Source of the DNA: Cerioporus squamosus | Lineage: Eukaryota; Basidiomycota; Agaricomycetes; Polyporales; Polyporaceae | Direction: 5' to 3' | Length of the DNA: 64,000 nt | Assembly: GCA_022592435.1 (NCBI GenBank) | Contig: JABYQS010000104.1 | Span: forward strand, 62,001 to 126,000 | Shown: piece after piece, positions 1-17,600 of the stretch | Layout: each line of letters starts with the position of its first letter | How positions within the stretch are numbered: position 1 is the first letter of the stretch | Position numbers and translations under genes: made by a program | The notes under the pieces: generated by a model | Told to the model about the DNA's origin: nothing | The model's database searches: none | Seen by the model: only the letters and a program-made list of their open reading frames with translations

Positions 1-3000
1 ACTCAAAGAAGCGTTCTGCACGACTGTCAGCTTGCGTGTCGCGTACGGTGGTGAGTTCGCCTAGAACGCACCTCCAAGTTATTTTCCATCACATCAAAGA
101 CGAGATCCCAATGCGCGCCCGGTACATTGGACAAAATTGGGACGAGCGATGCAAAGACTAGTGTCATCTCGCTCTGCACGTCTTCCTCCAGGTCCTCGTC
201 AGAGGTGATCCATTGCTGACACGCCTTGATAAGATTCACCGCGCGAAGTTGAGGGAGGAAGACGATATCGGACTCGGGATCCGGCGCAGAGGCAGCCAGA
301 TTGCGAAGCAACCATAATCCTTCGGTATTGGCCTTTGAGGCAGGAATACCGAGGGTGCCAGCCGCGAGCTCATTGCGGAAGCGGTCAAGCCGCGTGGGCT
401 CCGGTGCATAGCGCGTTACCGAGAGCACGATAGCGAGGGACGTATGAGGAGCTATCACTTCAATCAGTGGACAGATCCTCGAGGATGCAATTTCATTACT
501 CACCAAGCTTCTCTATCTTCCGAGCCACAAGCATCCATTGCTCTGCATCGCCCTCGTCGCAGTAGCAAGGGCATGACGCAGGATTAGATGCAACACGCGT
601 GACTCCCTGACCGTGTCGTGACGCTTTGCACGGGAGACCAGGTCGACGACAAGCTGTCCTACACCATCCAGACCGCTGGCAGGGCCCTGCGACACCAAAG
701 CATTCGTGACAGTAGAATGCCATTGCTCCTCTGCAGTCGGCGAAAGGAGGTAAGTCGATAGTTGTTGCACCTTGTCAACCACGCTCTGAAGCGTCGACCG
801 CGACGCTGTCTTCGAGAACACCGGGCTCTCCGCGGATGGCAGGCGCTTGAGGTCTTCTGCGTAGATGGACAGGGCGAGGAAATGATGGAGGACCCAGACG
901 TTCTCTCTCGCAGCATGGCGATCGTCCACTAGATAAAGCAAAAGACCATAGACGATCCTGGCGTACTTAGAGAAGCCTTGCGTATCGTGCTCTGGCGTCA
1001 GGACCTTGGAAGGGCGATACTGCGATGGGGGCGGGACGAGGGGATCGACTACCGCTAGGCTCGCATCGAGCGGAGCCGACGGGAGCGGGTCGAGCATCCC
1101 ATCGAGGTCCGCTCGTGAGGGGAAGATGTCAGATAGCGCATTCACCTCCGTGGCGAGTGAAGATGCCGATAGTGAGCGCAGGATCTGTTCGGGTCTGTTG
1201 GTTACAAGTCAGTTAGCGCAAAGGGTTGCCGGATCAGCGGATACGCACGTCGGTCTCGCCAAGGTATCAATGAGTAACTCTCGGAGGAGATGCCTTACAA
1301 CACCCAGTGTGCTCTTCTTAGCATCACTAGATGCGTTGGCCTCCCATTTCGCCCAAAGATCCTTTGCAATGGTCTCTTGCTTCGCATCCACCGGTACGAC
1401 ACGAGGTAAGACTGAAGCGAACAGGAAGATGTACGGGAAGAGCGAAGCGGCAAAAGACTGGAAGACGTCAGAGGTGTCCTGTTCGACAAGTCCATGTAGG
1501 AGGTTTAGTGGGGTAGCGAACGCGGTGGTCGAAGCCTTCTCGTCATGTAGAACGCTGTCAAAATGCAGAACGAATGCGTCCACTAGGCCTTGAAGGAGGT
1601 TCTCGCGGCAAGTGCTTGAGATGAAGGGCTCTGGGGAAAGCCATCGTAAGTGGAGATCTCGTATGTATATGACTGTCAATCCTTACGGTATGAGACGAGC
1701 AGCCTGCGAACCAGGGCGACCCGAGGAGCATTCAGGGGTGCAGATACGGCCTCCGTGAGCAGAGAACCAGCTACCTCATGGAGTTCCTCCCCTTGCGGCC
1801 GCAAGTAAGGCGGCATAGTTTGGTTCTCTGCAGCATCCAGTAGCACAGGTAGAATGACCTCGATCTTGTCCGTATGGAGTGCGACCACCTTGAGTACCTT
1901 GTGCCAGACCGCCAGACACGCCGCTTCGTCTTGGCGATACTTGAGGTACAGCAGCAGGAGTCTCGGGATCGTAGTGAGAAGCTTGTACGTCTGATTCTGC
2001 ACGAGGTCGTCCACACCCTACCCGCTGCGTCAGAACAACGTACGGTAAAAACTATCAGAAAAATCATACCTTCGCCACCTCCGCGTCGAAGAATACTACA
2101 TCACCAAATGTGTCCAAGATGCTGACAAGGGACCCGATGCGGCCGTCCTGCGGCTCCTCGTCGTCCAAGAGGGCAGCACACTGATCCAACGCTGTCTTGA
2201 CAACGGTCTTCACGAGATCGGTCGCAGCGTCACCAGGCGCAGACCCCTTCTCGAGCGTGGTGTTGAGCTGCTTGAGCATGTCGGGAACCAGAGCTGGGAT
2301 GACATCCCTGGTAGAGTTCTGGATCTGTTCAGCAATGACGCTCCATGCAGTATCGAAGAGATCTACGAAACAACTCAAGTTAGTGATCACTCGGCAAACG
2401 GTGAACAGTGTCTACCTGAGCGTAGCTTGTGCAGATTCGCAAGTGTCTGTGCCAATTCTGCACCGGCATCCCTGCCCTCGACCTTCAGCCTACCCGAAGA
2501 AAGCTCCTCCCACATCCGTTTCGTCTGCTCCCGGACGACTGCCTGAATCGCAGAGTCAACATTCAAAGGATGATCATTAGAGTTGCCCCAGAGTAGAGAG
2601 ACGGCTTCTTCCTGAGGTGCGAACAGAACCCGGCGGACGAGGAACACGAGGCACTCCAGCAGCGACGACAAAAACGCAGTAGATGCGGCGATCCGGTCAA
2701 GCGAGTTTAACACACGCGCATCGACAGCGGCCCAGAAGGACGTGAAGATGTCTTCCAAAGGCTGACAAGATGAGGCTGAAATGATCTGCACGGGCTGTGA
2801 GCATGCGACGATCAGTCATTAAACCGTTCACGCATCGTACGCACCGACGAAGGGATAGTGGAAAAGATGATAAGGACGGCGGGATACCCTTGAGCCGGAG
2901 ACCCGGAGCAGCCTGTCGCAAGGAACTGCAAGAACTCTGTATACGCCTGCGACGGAGCGTGCAGAGACGGATGGCTTTGAGGACGGCGCCTTGGGCGTGT

Positions 3001-4610
3001 CATCGTCATCGTTTTCGGAATCCTCGTCTTCCTCCTCATCTTCTTTCTCAGACTCGGCTTCCAATGTCCAAGCGTTTGGATACTCTACGATGTGGCATGC
3101 ACCGATGAGGTCAAGCTGGTTAACCGGACGAAAGACGCGCACCTTTCAAGAACATCAGCAAAGGCTGCCACATTGCACCTCGGACGAGCGGATCAGGCTC
3201 TATCCATGCAGAGCGGAGGACAGCAGTGCTCAGCACCGGTAGCAGGGCGTCCATATGGCCTGCGAAGGGTGATCAGCAGCCTTGTCAACAATGCCCATGT
3301 TCATACTTACCTTTACACCTCTGAAGCAAGGTCTGGAGGAGTGACCATGCGGCTCGGCGGACGGGTGGTTGTTCATAGCCAAAGCTCTGCGTATCAACGA
3401 ACGGTGGCGACTTCCCATGGTACAGCGACGACCACAAAGCCGGATTTCCTAGCGGTGCGAGGAAGTCATGGCTGGACGTCTGCGTGGGTCCATCTGGTTC
3501 ACCCTCACTTGCTTGCGCTATTATCTTCTCCGGCTCAGAGAACTTGGCATCTAGAAGACACGCGCAGAAAGAAAGGTGATGCCATTGAACACATATACAT
3601 ATGTGCGACGAAAGACGCAGGTCACCCACTTAGGACCCATTCAGTAGCCCCAAAGGCACCTACGCGCAATCGCGCCCTCCGGTCCTGCTCCTTCTCCTCG
3701 TCCTCATCCGCTTTCGGGCGTGAGCCGGCCTCCTCGTCCTTGCGCACTGGTGTTCCACGTCCGGAACCTTTTCTGCTTTGCGCAGGCGTTGGAATAGCGG
3801 GCTGAGGCGGATTGATATAGGTACACGCCGGTGGGATCGAGCAGAGTACGTTGAACGAACTCCCAGAGGCTCGGCAACAGAGTCGAATCGAGGACAAGTT
3901 TGTCGTCTGATGCACTGGCAGTGGATACATACCTCATCCATGACTCTCTCGCGTATGACGAAACTTGACGATCGACATCGTGGACAGCAAGACACCAAGA
4001 GCCAAGGATACATTCTGCCTGGTCAGAGGAGACCGTTTCGCGGAGCTGGAAGAATATTTGGGTACGCAGTGCGGAGATCTGCAAGATGGAGGTATGCAGG
4101 CCAACGGCGAGTAGTCGGATGCGTCTTGAGGGATGTACGAAGAGACTCGGAAGATGATGCAGCTGCCCTTCCATAAGTCAGGTAAATCCGAGGCACACGA
4201 GCTTATTAACGCACCCAGACTGGAATCGTGTCCTGCAAGGTGTGGATAAGGTATTCGCCCTCATCTCCACGCTTCGCCCTGCCCACCCAAGCTGTCTGCA
4301 GGTCCTCCAGCGCGCGCCGTTTCGTGGTAGCATCCTTCTTCGAGAGCAATCGGAGTACGACCAGGAGCTCCGGCGGTAGCCTCTGCGCGAGACCGAGCGT
4401 ATCGAGAGGATCGGGCTGCACGGGAGCAGGCTTGACTGGAGGGATGTAGACCTTCTTGCGCGGTTCTTTCTTTCCCTTCTTATCCTTTCCCTTCGGCTTC
4501 TTCTCCTTGGGTACCTGGGGCTCCTCTGCGACGCCGTGGGCGGCTGCGGCTTTGCGAGCGTGCTTCTTGCGCGTCGCGGACGACGCGGACGACTTCCCCT
4601 TCGGAGGCAT
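1..4610 (-). CDS. LTN1: Listerin E3 ubiquitin ligase, 3' end outside window
   Basis: Listerin (Ltn1/Rkr1) is the RING E3 ligase of ribosome-associated quality control; it ubiquitinates nascent chains stuck on 60S subunits. The start codon is at 4610. The N-terminus is MPPKGKSSASSATRKKH, followed by a Lys-rich stretch and the family hallmark LPPELLVVLRLLSKKD before a KRRALEDLQ segment. Further exons lie near 3.70-4.17, 2.83-3.14, 2.39-2.79, 2.06-2.39, 1.68-2.01, 1.21-1.68, 0.51-1.15 and 0.03-0.51 kb. They encode helical, HEAT-like sequence without known catalytic motifs, as expected for the long middle of listerin. The C-terminal RWD and RING domains lie beyond base 1 and cannot be checked. 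Exon borders are approximate. Family assignment rests on recognised N-terminal and HEAT sequence. Confidence 0.88.
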
Positions 4611-4913
4611 GGCTTAGAGGTGATGGTGCGAGGTCAAGGGGGCTAGCGTTGTGTTCCGAGCATGAGTCTGAGTACAAGTAGTACGTCGAGTCTTCGCGAG
4701 ACCGCTGCTCAATTTCAATGACGAACTTGTGGCGGAGATTCGATCACGTGCAGATCGTCATAGCCTGACGCGAGGGCTGCGGCATTAATATTGCCAACGG
4801 TTACAAGGCGATCGAACAGGCGAAGGTCCCGCAATAGGGCCAGAGAATGGTCAGTGTACATACGCGGGTATCATAGCATCATGTACAGTATCTAGGGAGT
4901 CAGGATATACAGG

Positions 4914-5823
4914 TCACTTAGAGTCCAACGCGGCCAGATGATCCACCAATTCCTCCATGACCGACTTCGTGCGCCGGTGCCCCGAGTCATCCCCAGGAGT
5001 CGCCGACGATCCTGGAACGCTAGGGAGACCAGAAAAACGCTTGGTTGGAACCAGTGGTGTAGACCTGGGTTCGAAACCAGGGGCGATCCGACGCAGAGCT
5101 TCCCGCTTGCGTCGCTCCTTTTCCTCTTCTCGTGCCTTGAGGTACGCCTCGCGGCGTGCTGCGTGTGCGGCAAGTGTTGATCTCCGAGAGGCCTCGACGG
5201 TGAGGACGTGCGGTTCGAGAGTAAACGGGTAGACGAACTAGATAAGCAAGTCAGAGTTCATCCTCGCACCGAGGGGAATGTCGGTGCTCACGTATGCGGT
5301 AACACTATCCGGTAGGGGGTGTATATCTGGGGGAAATTCTACCTGCAAAAGAGTGAGGACACATAAGACTGCATGCCATATCACTTACGCACAGGTCGCG
5401 GGAGGCGCAGGCTCGGGGACTTGATCAGCGGAACGGTGGATGCTGCAGCATACTGCGACTGCGCTATTATCCCATTTTAGAGTGATGATGAGTGAGTTCT
5501 GTCGATCCGTAACATCCAAACGTATGCGACATACAATGGCTTGCCATACCTCTGCTCATGCGGTACAGACGCAGAGGGACTCGTTTCGAGATAATGGACG
5601 AAGGTAGGCTCGCTTGCCAGCCTGTAGTTCCTCGTCTCTCAGATAGACGAAGGCAGGGGGCAAGTATTGGCGAGAAGGACCCTGAAGGCAACCGACTCAG
5701 AACAGTGAATTCCCACAGGCTACGAGTCTCATGAAGTTGAGCTTATACCTTGAGCTCAGATGATCGAGATGGTCGTGTGTGGTTAAGTGCGGAGGTGTCA
5801 CTGTGGGCGAACGGAGCATGCAT
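4914..5823 (-). CDS. Uncharacterised small protein
   Basis: Not recognised. Reading from an ATG at 5823, an exon ending in SRSSELK splices into one beginning GPSRQYLPPAFVYLRDEE. A third exon contains the sequence LIKSPSLRLPRPV, and a short exon PPDIHPLPDSVTAY follows. The last exon runs to a TGA at 4914-4916. That final exon is the best supported: it starts FVYPFTLEPHVLTVEASRR, continues into a charged helix (AARREAYLKAREEEKERRKR), and ends with MEELVDHLAALDSK. Introns carry GTATAA, GTAAGT and GTGAGC donors. The middle exon's donor is not clear because its frame hits a stop before a good GT site. Probably a soluble protein of about 200 residues; no function can be assigned. Confidence 0.55.
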
Positions 5824-6569
5824 CAGCCTCCCAACCAGCGTCCCCATGGGCGTCTATCGCACCTCCTCCCTAGTTCACTAGCCGTCACATGTGCAGCTTG
5901 CAAGTCTGCTCCACAAACCACGCAGTTGAACAGAACAGAACTCGGCGATATTCTCACAAGAGCTCTCCATTTGATTGACTTGGATTCGAACTGTCACTGT
6001 GTCAGTAACTTGCAACCCAATCTACACGTCTGAGAACGCCGCTCAAGAGTGATCTCACGGTCGGGAAGATGGTGTCCGGGAAATTGTGTGCGTTTGAAAG
6101 CGTATACGAGAAGGAATCGGACGTGGCCCCTCCATTTCTGTGGCGTATCGTAGCCCGACGCGGAGGAAGTTGCTGTTACAGAAGATGCTTCGCGCGCTCT
6201 CCTCGTACAGGCCAGGGTTCTGGTCTGCACTATGTAGTGGTACTCGAGTACTTCACACTCAGAACCATACGTACGCCAATCTCGAGGACCGTACGCGACA
6301 AAGCTACCTAATACCTCTTCGTGCGCGTACATAGCCTGTACTAGACGGGAACCATGGGTACATTCCCGGTCGCACCGCGGTGTTGCTCGGTAACTGCGAT
6401 TCCATAGTCCTCTATACCCGTGCAACAAAAGACCATGCAACATGCCGAAGTATGTAGCGAGTCCATTGTTCAGAATTGGCCTGCTGGAGCAGATGATTCC
6501 GAGCTGTATGCTGACCCGGGCCATTCGGCCGGGTGATAGTCTGACAGGCTTCGCGCTTCCATCGAGCGG

Positions 6570-6577
6570 TATAAAAG
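6570..6577 (+). promoter_or_regulatory. TATA box of the C3H1 gene
   Basis: TATAAAAG sits 165 bp upstream of the ATG at 6735, with a pyrimidine-rich stretch (CCTCCGGCCTTACCTCACTT) just downstream where transcription would start. The surrounding 5824-6734 stretch otherwise shows no convincing gene. An open frame on the minus strand there resembles nothing known. Confidence 0.55.
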
Positions 6578-6734
6578 GGCAGCTTCCTCCTCCGGCCTTA
6601 CCTCACTTCCCCATCGTATCCCCCCTCATCCTTGCTCGCGTGAATCCTTGCGCATACATTCACCCAAACCCACGTCTACCAAGACTCTTGTCGTGGCCAA
6701 CATTTCGCAAACTACAGGTCGTGGAACGCACAAC

Positions 6735-9082
6735 ATGCCCGGCTCCGCACGCAAGCCTGCATACAATCCGGAGAGACGATGCCATGTACGTGCCCACTCT
6801 TCTTATACTCTTCACCTTCCCTTGTTTCCGTGTTGAGTGGTGGTGGTGAATTAGTGGTTTGACAACAACGGGAGGCCGTACAAGCGTCTCGATGGCGGGC
6901 TGGGCTGTCCGCGCATCAAGACATGCTACTTTGCACACCCCACTGACGGCGAGCACTGGCGCAACTCACGACCATCTGGAGAACCTCCCCTGCAGTACTT
7001 GACGGACGACGAATATCGACTGATCGTGGGCCGCCACCGATCCCCGGGCCGCGGCCTTCCTCCAGACCACCCCGTTTTGAACCGTCGCCGTTCTGCCAGT
7101 GCGGAACGCGAACGGCGCAGGCGCGAACGCGAGCGTTCCCTTGGGCGTCGGCGGTCCGCCAGTCGTGAGCGAGAGCCGACGCTCGCGTCGCGGCTCCGCG
7201 GTCGACCACCCAGTCCTGGGCGAGACCGTCCCGACGGACGACCCGTTGGGTACCGCAACTCCCGCTCGCGCTCGCCTATGCGTGGACGAATGCAACGAAC
7301 CCCGCCCGAGATGAGCGGCCCTTCCAGGGTTGCGCGTCCGTATGGAACGCTCCCGGATGGCCCGAGGAATGCAGGCGCACCAGGAACTCCAGGCGTGTTC
7401 CCGAAAGTCGAGGCACAGGATGTCCCCATGAGAGATCTGGCGAATCAGAGTAGGCAGCCGGTTGTGCGAGAGTCAAGCATCGCGAGCAGCCATTTGCCGT
7501 CACATCAGCTTACCCCGTCCAGGGCTATCCCGACCGCGCCCCACGCCATGACAGCCGTTGCTGCTGCGACGTCAACTTCACCCGCGCCCTCATTGCCAAC
7601 CTCGGATGCTATCAAGTCCATTCTGGAATCGTCTACTCTGCAATGGCAACAAATATCTTCTGCTGTCGCGGCGGCCACTTCTGCGGTCCCCAGGCCGGAT
7701 GATGCGAACGGCGCTGCGGGTGAATTGTCTACCGAGGAAAAGCACAAGATTTGGACGAGTCGGATTGAGTGAGTACTACGCCCTGCAAGAGACCGCTGAC
7801 CAACGAATCGGTCTTGCAAACAGATTGCTTGCCTCGGCGGCGCGCATACACAGTGATTGTCGATCCATGGACAACGACATCAAGGATTACAAACAGCTGG
7901 TCGAATCGTTCAGCTACAACGCACTCCCCGCGGAAGATAGAAACGTGATCGAAGGTCACCTGCACACTTTGCAGGCACAGCTCGGGCAGAAATCGGACGA
8001 TCTGAAGAGAATATTGACCCAGCTAACCGCCGCGAAGTTCTGGCCCACGCATACACACAAGCAACCCCCTGGTTCGGGACAGGACAACGTGAATGCGGAG
8101 GTCGCCACTCAGATCCAGACGCTCAAGGGGTCCGTTTCGCAATTGCATACCATGCTACAGGCTGTAAGAACTCGCTGGGAGCAAGTTTTGGCGCAGCTCC
8201 AGAGCGACGGAAACTCGAGTCAACCGAATACATTCCTTGCCGAAGCCATTGTACCCTCTGAACTCGAAAAAATCCGCGACACGTTGACGTCGATCGAAGA
8301 GCGGCTTGGCACGGTGGAGAACGAAGTAACGCGCCCGAAGGAGGTATTCCTCGAACAGGTCGATGCGATCGTTGCGGAGAACGCGCAGTCGATCGTCCTC
8401 GCCTCGACGGGCAATGTCCATGCGCAACCCCCAGCTCCCCGAGCCGCGCTGACGGACGAGCAGCTCAAGATGCTTCAGACGCTGCAACAGAACGCCGCCG
8501 CCACCGGCCAGCAGGTTAACCAACTCTCGAAGCAGGTGACGCAGCTGGCGACGCACAACGACCAGCTCAAGACCGAGAATATGCAGCTGCAGGCGGAGAA
8601 CGCGCAGCTCCGGCAGCAGCTTGAAGAGGTGAGTGCCGTCGCGATGACTCGTTCCCCGTTCGCCTTGACATGCGCCCCACCCTTGACAGATGCAGACTAT
8701 GCAGACATCGCACGGCGACTCGAAGAAGATCGACAGGATGCAGGCGGAGATGCGCGCGCTGAACGCGGCCGTCATGGCGTACATCTCGCACAGTCCCAAC
8801 GCGCAACCTGCAGGGCCGACTGCGGACACGCTCGCCCAGCAGATTACTCCGCAAATCGTGAAGTCTATCCCCGAGCTCATCGCGCCGGAGTTGCAGGCGA
8901 TGCGCAACCAGCTCCAGGAGACGCTTCGCGCCCAACAGTCGGAGTCGGCGAAGGAGTTGTCACTCAAGATGTCGTTGACGTTGCAGGCGGTGGAAGCAAT
9001 CCGCGGACTGATGGGCGGAACGCACAAGAGTCCTCGCGTCCCGGCGGTCGCAGCCCAGGCAAACGGGAACTCTAGCTCGTGA
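6735..9082 (+). CDS. C3H1-type zinc finger protein with Arg/Ser-rich and coiled-coil regions
   Basis: Exons 6735-6785, 6855-7768, 7824-8628 and 8690-9082 join in frame to 720 residues. Introns of 69, 55 and 61 nt all have GT-AG ends. The N-terminus holds a CCCH-like finger with unusual spacing: C16-x18-C35-x5-C41-x3-H45, ending CPRIKTCYFAHP. Residues about 90-190 are very rich in RS/SR and RRRERER motifs, as in RNA-processing proteins. A Ser/Pro/Ala-rich linker follows. Residues about 320-700 are heptad-like, with long Gln-rich helices (KTENMQLQAENAQLRQQLEE) indicating coiled coil. A role in RNA binding is an inference from the finger and RS region; no closer function is recognised. The 55-nt intron removes an in-frame stop at 7770. 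Confidence 0.75.
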
Positions 9083-9484
9083 GGGGATTCGAAACTTCTT
9101 TCACTCTTTCGTTCTTCCTGCACCTTCCCGTATTTATGCTGTTATGCCCTCCCCATCATCCGTAGCCAGAGCAGTTCGTCGTCGACCGCACGTGTTGTAC
9201 ACTTGTTATCACCCTCATGCCGCATGTACTTACTCGCAGTGCATGCATGACCCACAACATACGCTGTATCAATACCCGTCCCATCTCCAATATGCATGCT
9301 CTCGTCGTCATCACACCAAAAGCCGGCTGTAGTCCAGGGACTCCGTTCAGACCCATATGAATACAATTTTGTGACTTGCGTCGCATATGCATGGAGCGTG
9401 CATACTACATAGTGCGCGGATGGTGGATAGTGGCAGCAAAGATACGGATAGAGAGACAGGGAAGAGTAGACGATGCGGGGACAA
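9083..9484. other. Convergent intergenic stretch
   Basis: Shared 3' flank of the C3H1 gene and the eL42 gene. It contains AT-richer sequence and no supported gene. Part of it is the eL42 3' UTR, whose stop codon is alone in the last coding exon. Confidence 0.5.
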
Positions 9485-14383
<4,899 letters not shown>

Positions 14384-14636
14384 AGCGACGGCGATGAGGA
14401 AAGCAAGAACGGCGACGAGGTCGAGGGCGAAGACGTATGCGGAGGGAGCAGCCACAGCGAGCTCAGATCTCAGAGTGTGGCCGGGAGAATGGACGCGCGG
14501 GGACAACAAGAGACAACAACGCGCGACGCGCCTCGAGCACGCTCTCTCCGCCTCCCGCCACGATCGCGGACCGCCCCTCTTCCCCCGCTCGCTGCCCGCT
14601 GCCCCCTGCTCGCTGTTCGCCGCATCCTCGACCGCC
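14384..14636. promoter_or_regulatory. Bidirectional promoter NAA15/PDS5
   Basis: Only 253 bp separate the two start codons, so both genes must share this GC-rich stretch as 5' flank. No TATA box is evident on either strand. Confidence 0.6.
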
Positions 14637-17600
14637 ATGGTCGCCCAGACGCGCACGGCGGGCCAGCCGTCCCCCAAGAAACTCCGCTTCCGCGACAAGC
14701 TCGTCGGCAAGGGCCTGACCACCGACGCCCTCCAGAAGAAACTCAAGCAGCTCCACCAGGAGCTCGCTGAGATGGACCAGGAGCACGTCGACGTCCCCTC
14801 TCTACACGCCGTCCGCAAGGACCTCATCAATACCTCCATCCTCCTCCACAAGGACCGCGGCGTGAAGGCCTACGCCGCGTGCTGCCTGGCCGACCTCCTC
14901 AGACTCTACGCGCCGGACGCGCCCTACAACCAGAACGAGCTCCGCGACATCTTCCAGTTCTTCTTCAGGCAGCTCTCTACCGGCCTCAAGGGCGCGGACT
15001 CGGCGTACTACAACGAGTACTTCCACCTCCTCGAGTCTCTCTCGACCGTTAAGAGTGTGGTTCTCATCTGTGACCTCCCGAATGGCGACGAGCTCATGGT
15101 CGACATCTTCCGCGATTTCTTTGGTCTCGTGCGCCGAGACCTCGCGAAGAAGATCGAGCTCTTCATGGCCGACATCCTCATCGCGCTCATTGACGAGTGC
15201 CAGAGCCTTCCATCCGAGGTGCTGGAAACCATCATGGCCCAGTTCACCGACAAGAACGCGGTACGTCCCACTTTCTTGCAACCTCAAATTCCCACGGCTT
15301 CGCGTTTACTATCGCAAGCCAATGCCTCTATGCGGTTTAGCATTGAGTGCTGGTGACGTCCGCGGCCCATGCACGGGTGGTTTGTTGGTCCTGACCTTCA
15401 AGCCACAACGTCAGGTGTCCTGCCACATGCTTTATGTATGTGACACCAGCACCACCCATGTTACCGGGCATGCTGATTTGCTCACCTGGCTTCAACGGAG
15501 TGTTTGAAACTGGCACTCGAACTTACCATGCAGAACTTGACTGCTCCCAGTACGCTCAAGCGGATGGGAAGCGAGGTATCGATGATGATGTCCCAGCACG
15601 GGAGCGCGACTAGCAACGAACGGTCCGCTGGAAGGTCAGACTGCTCGTAGACAGTTACCCTGTGAGCGCGACCATGCGGGGCAAAGCTTCTTTCGCCGAG
15701 GCTGAGGTGATGTCGCCTAGACGTTGGCTCTGTAACCTCTGCTCGGTTTCTTTATGCTGTGATGCTCACCCCAATCGGAGGATCGAGTCGAACTGACGCA
15801 TGCCTGCAGAAAATGGACCAACCATCCTACCGCCTCGCGGTCCAGGTCTGCAACGCGACCGCTGACAAGCTCCAGCGACACGTCTGCCAATACTTCACCG
15901 ACGTGATCGTCGACCGCGCGCGGGAAGAGGACTACGACGAGGTCAAGACGGCACACGACCTCATTCAGCAGCTGAATCGCGCTTGCCCGTCCCTCCTGCA
16001 CAACGTCGTGCCACAGCTGGAGGAGGAGCTGCGCGTCGAACAGATCCAGCTCCGTCTCATGGCGACGCAAACGCTGGGCGAGATGTACGCAGACAAGCAC
16101 GGAATGGAGCTTGTGCAGAAATACCCAACGACGTGGACGCAGTGGCTGGGGCGCAAGAACGACAAGAACGCGACTGTGCGCCTGACGTGGGCGGAAACCA
16201 TGAAGGGCGTGGTCGTGAATCTGCCGGAGATGCGCAAGGAGGTCGAGGACGCGCTCGCTCTGAAGCTATTCGATCCGGATGACAGGGTCCGCGCTGCTGT
16301 GTGCAAGTTGTACGGGCAGCTGGATTACGAGACTGCCCTGCACCATGTGACCGTCGAGCAACTGAAGAGGGTTGCGGGCCGCGGCCTTGACAAGAAGGTA
16401 TGCCAGGGTGGGACAGTGAGAGTAGGCGCGCTAACCTTCGCTTTCGCAGCAAAGCGTTCGCGTGGAAGCGTTCAAAGCGGTCGGCAAGCTGTACAGTCTT
16501 GCATATCCAGAGATGTACGTATGTCTCTACATGGAGTACGCCCCGGCTGACAGAGATGCAGCGAGAACAATGACCCCGGCGCGATTCAGCAGTTCGCGTG
16601 GATACCAAGTATGATACTCCGCAATGGCAGCATCAATACGGACGTCAAGTGAGCATCTCAGTACATGTCCGAACCTTTGCATCGCTGACAGGTGCACTTA
16701 GATCGCTCGCGGAAGAGACGATCGCAGAATATATCCTGCCTCTCCCGACACCACCCACCGCGTCTCGTCCAAAGGATCGGAGGTGGACGAAGTAGCATGG
16801 ACGGACCGCCTGCTTCTGACGATGCGACATCTTGACGACATCTCTATCAATACACTGTACAGTTTCTCCAACGTCAAGGGAAAGTGAGTCTGCGTCTCGT
16901 ACACTTGCCATGTTCCGTCCTTGACCACTGTACCACAAGCCGGCCGACCATCTTCGAGAAGTTCATCGCGGTCTGCATCGAGTACAACGTGAGCTTGTTT
17001 GATTGCTTTCAGAGCTAGGGTGGGAGCTGACGAGTCGCAGGGCGGTGTGATCGACGAGAATGAGGATGCTGTGACGGAAAGGCTGAATGTAGCGGTCAAG
17101 GCAACTGCTGGTGAGTAGCTTCCGTTGTACCCTTGCACGCTATGTTAACGCCCCCTAGCCCAACTGCCCGAGCCCGCCAAGGCTGCTGAAGACCTGCAGA
17201 CATTTGCCAAGCTAAACGAAGGGCGCCTCTACAAGCTACTCAAGACATGTATGGACGTCCAGACAGATCTCAAGGGTCTCATCAAAGCGAGAGTGGGTGT
17301 CTCATCAGATGGCCAGAGCGAACATTTCCCTCACCAATGGCCCGCAGACGGAATTCTTCCGCAGACTCGAACAGTCGTCACCCAGCATCGTTGGGACGAT
17401 GTCTGTCTTCCTACGCCGTTCCTCCCTCCACATCGTCAATCAATCCTCCATACCCACATTCGTGAAGCGCGTGCAGAAGGGCTTCGAGCCGTCCTCTGTC
17501 GCGTATTCGCAGACACAACCAGTCTGCGAACCAGTCGTTCTCCGTCTTCGCCGCAGGAAACTCAGAGCCAGAGGGGCGCGCCCAGCAGACCGCCCACGCG

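Noticed and set aside
3092..3805. 237-residue plus-strand open frame
   Set aside because: Overlaps listerin exons on the other strand and matches no family.
5040..5095. Possible tRNA (GGGTTCGAAACCAGG resembles a B box)
   Set aside because: No acceptor stem or D arm can be formed around it, and it lies in a well-supported coding exon.
5994..6524. 176-residue minus-strand open frame upstream of the C3H1 gene
   Set aside because: No recognisable domain and no splice or promoter support; lies in the 5' flank.
8155..9123. 322-residue open frame on the minus strand
   Set aside because: It is antisense to the coiled-coil exons of the C3H1 gene, and its composition mirrors that gene's codon pattern.
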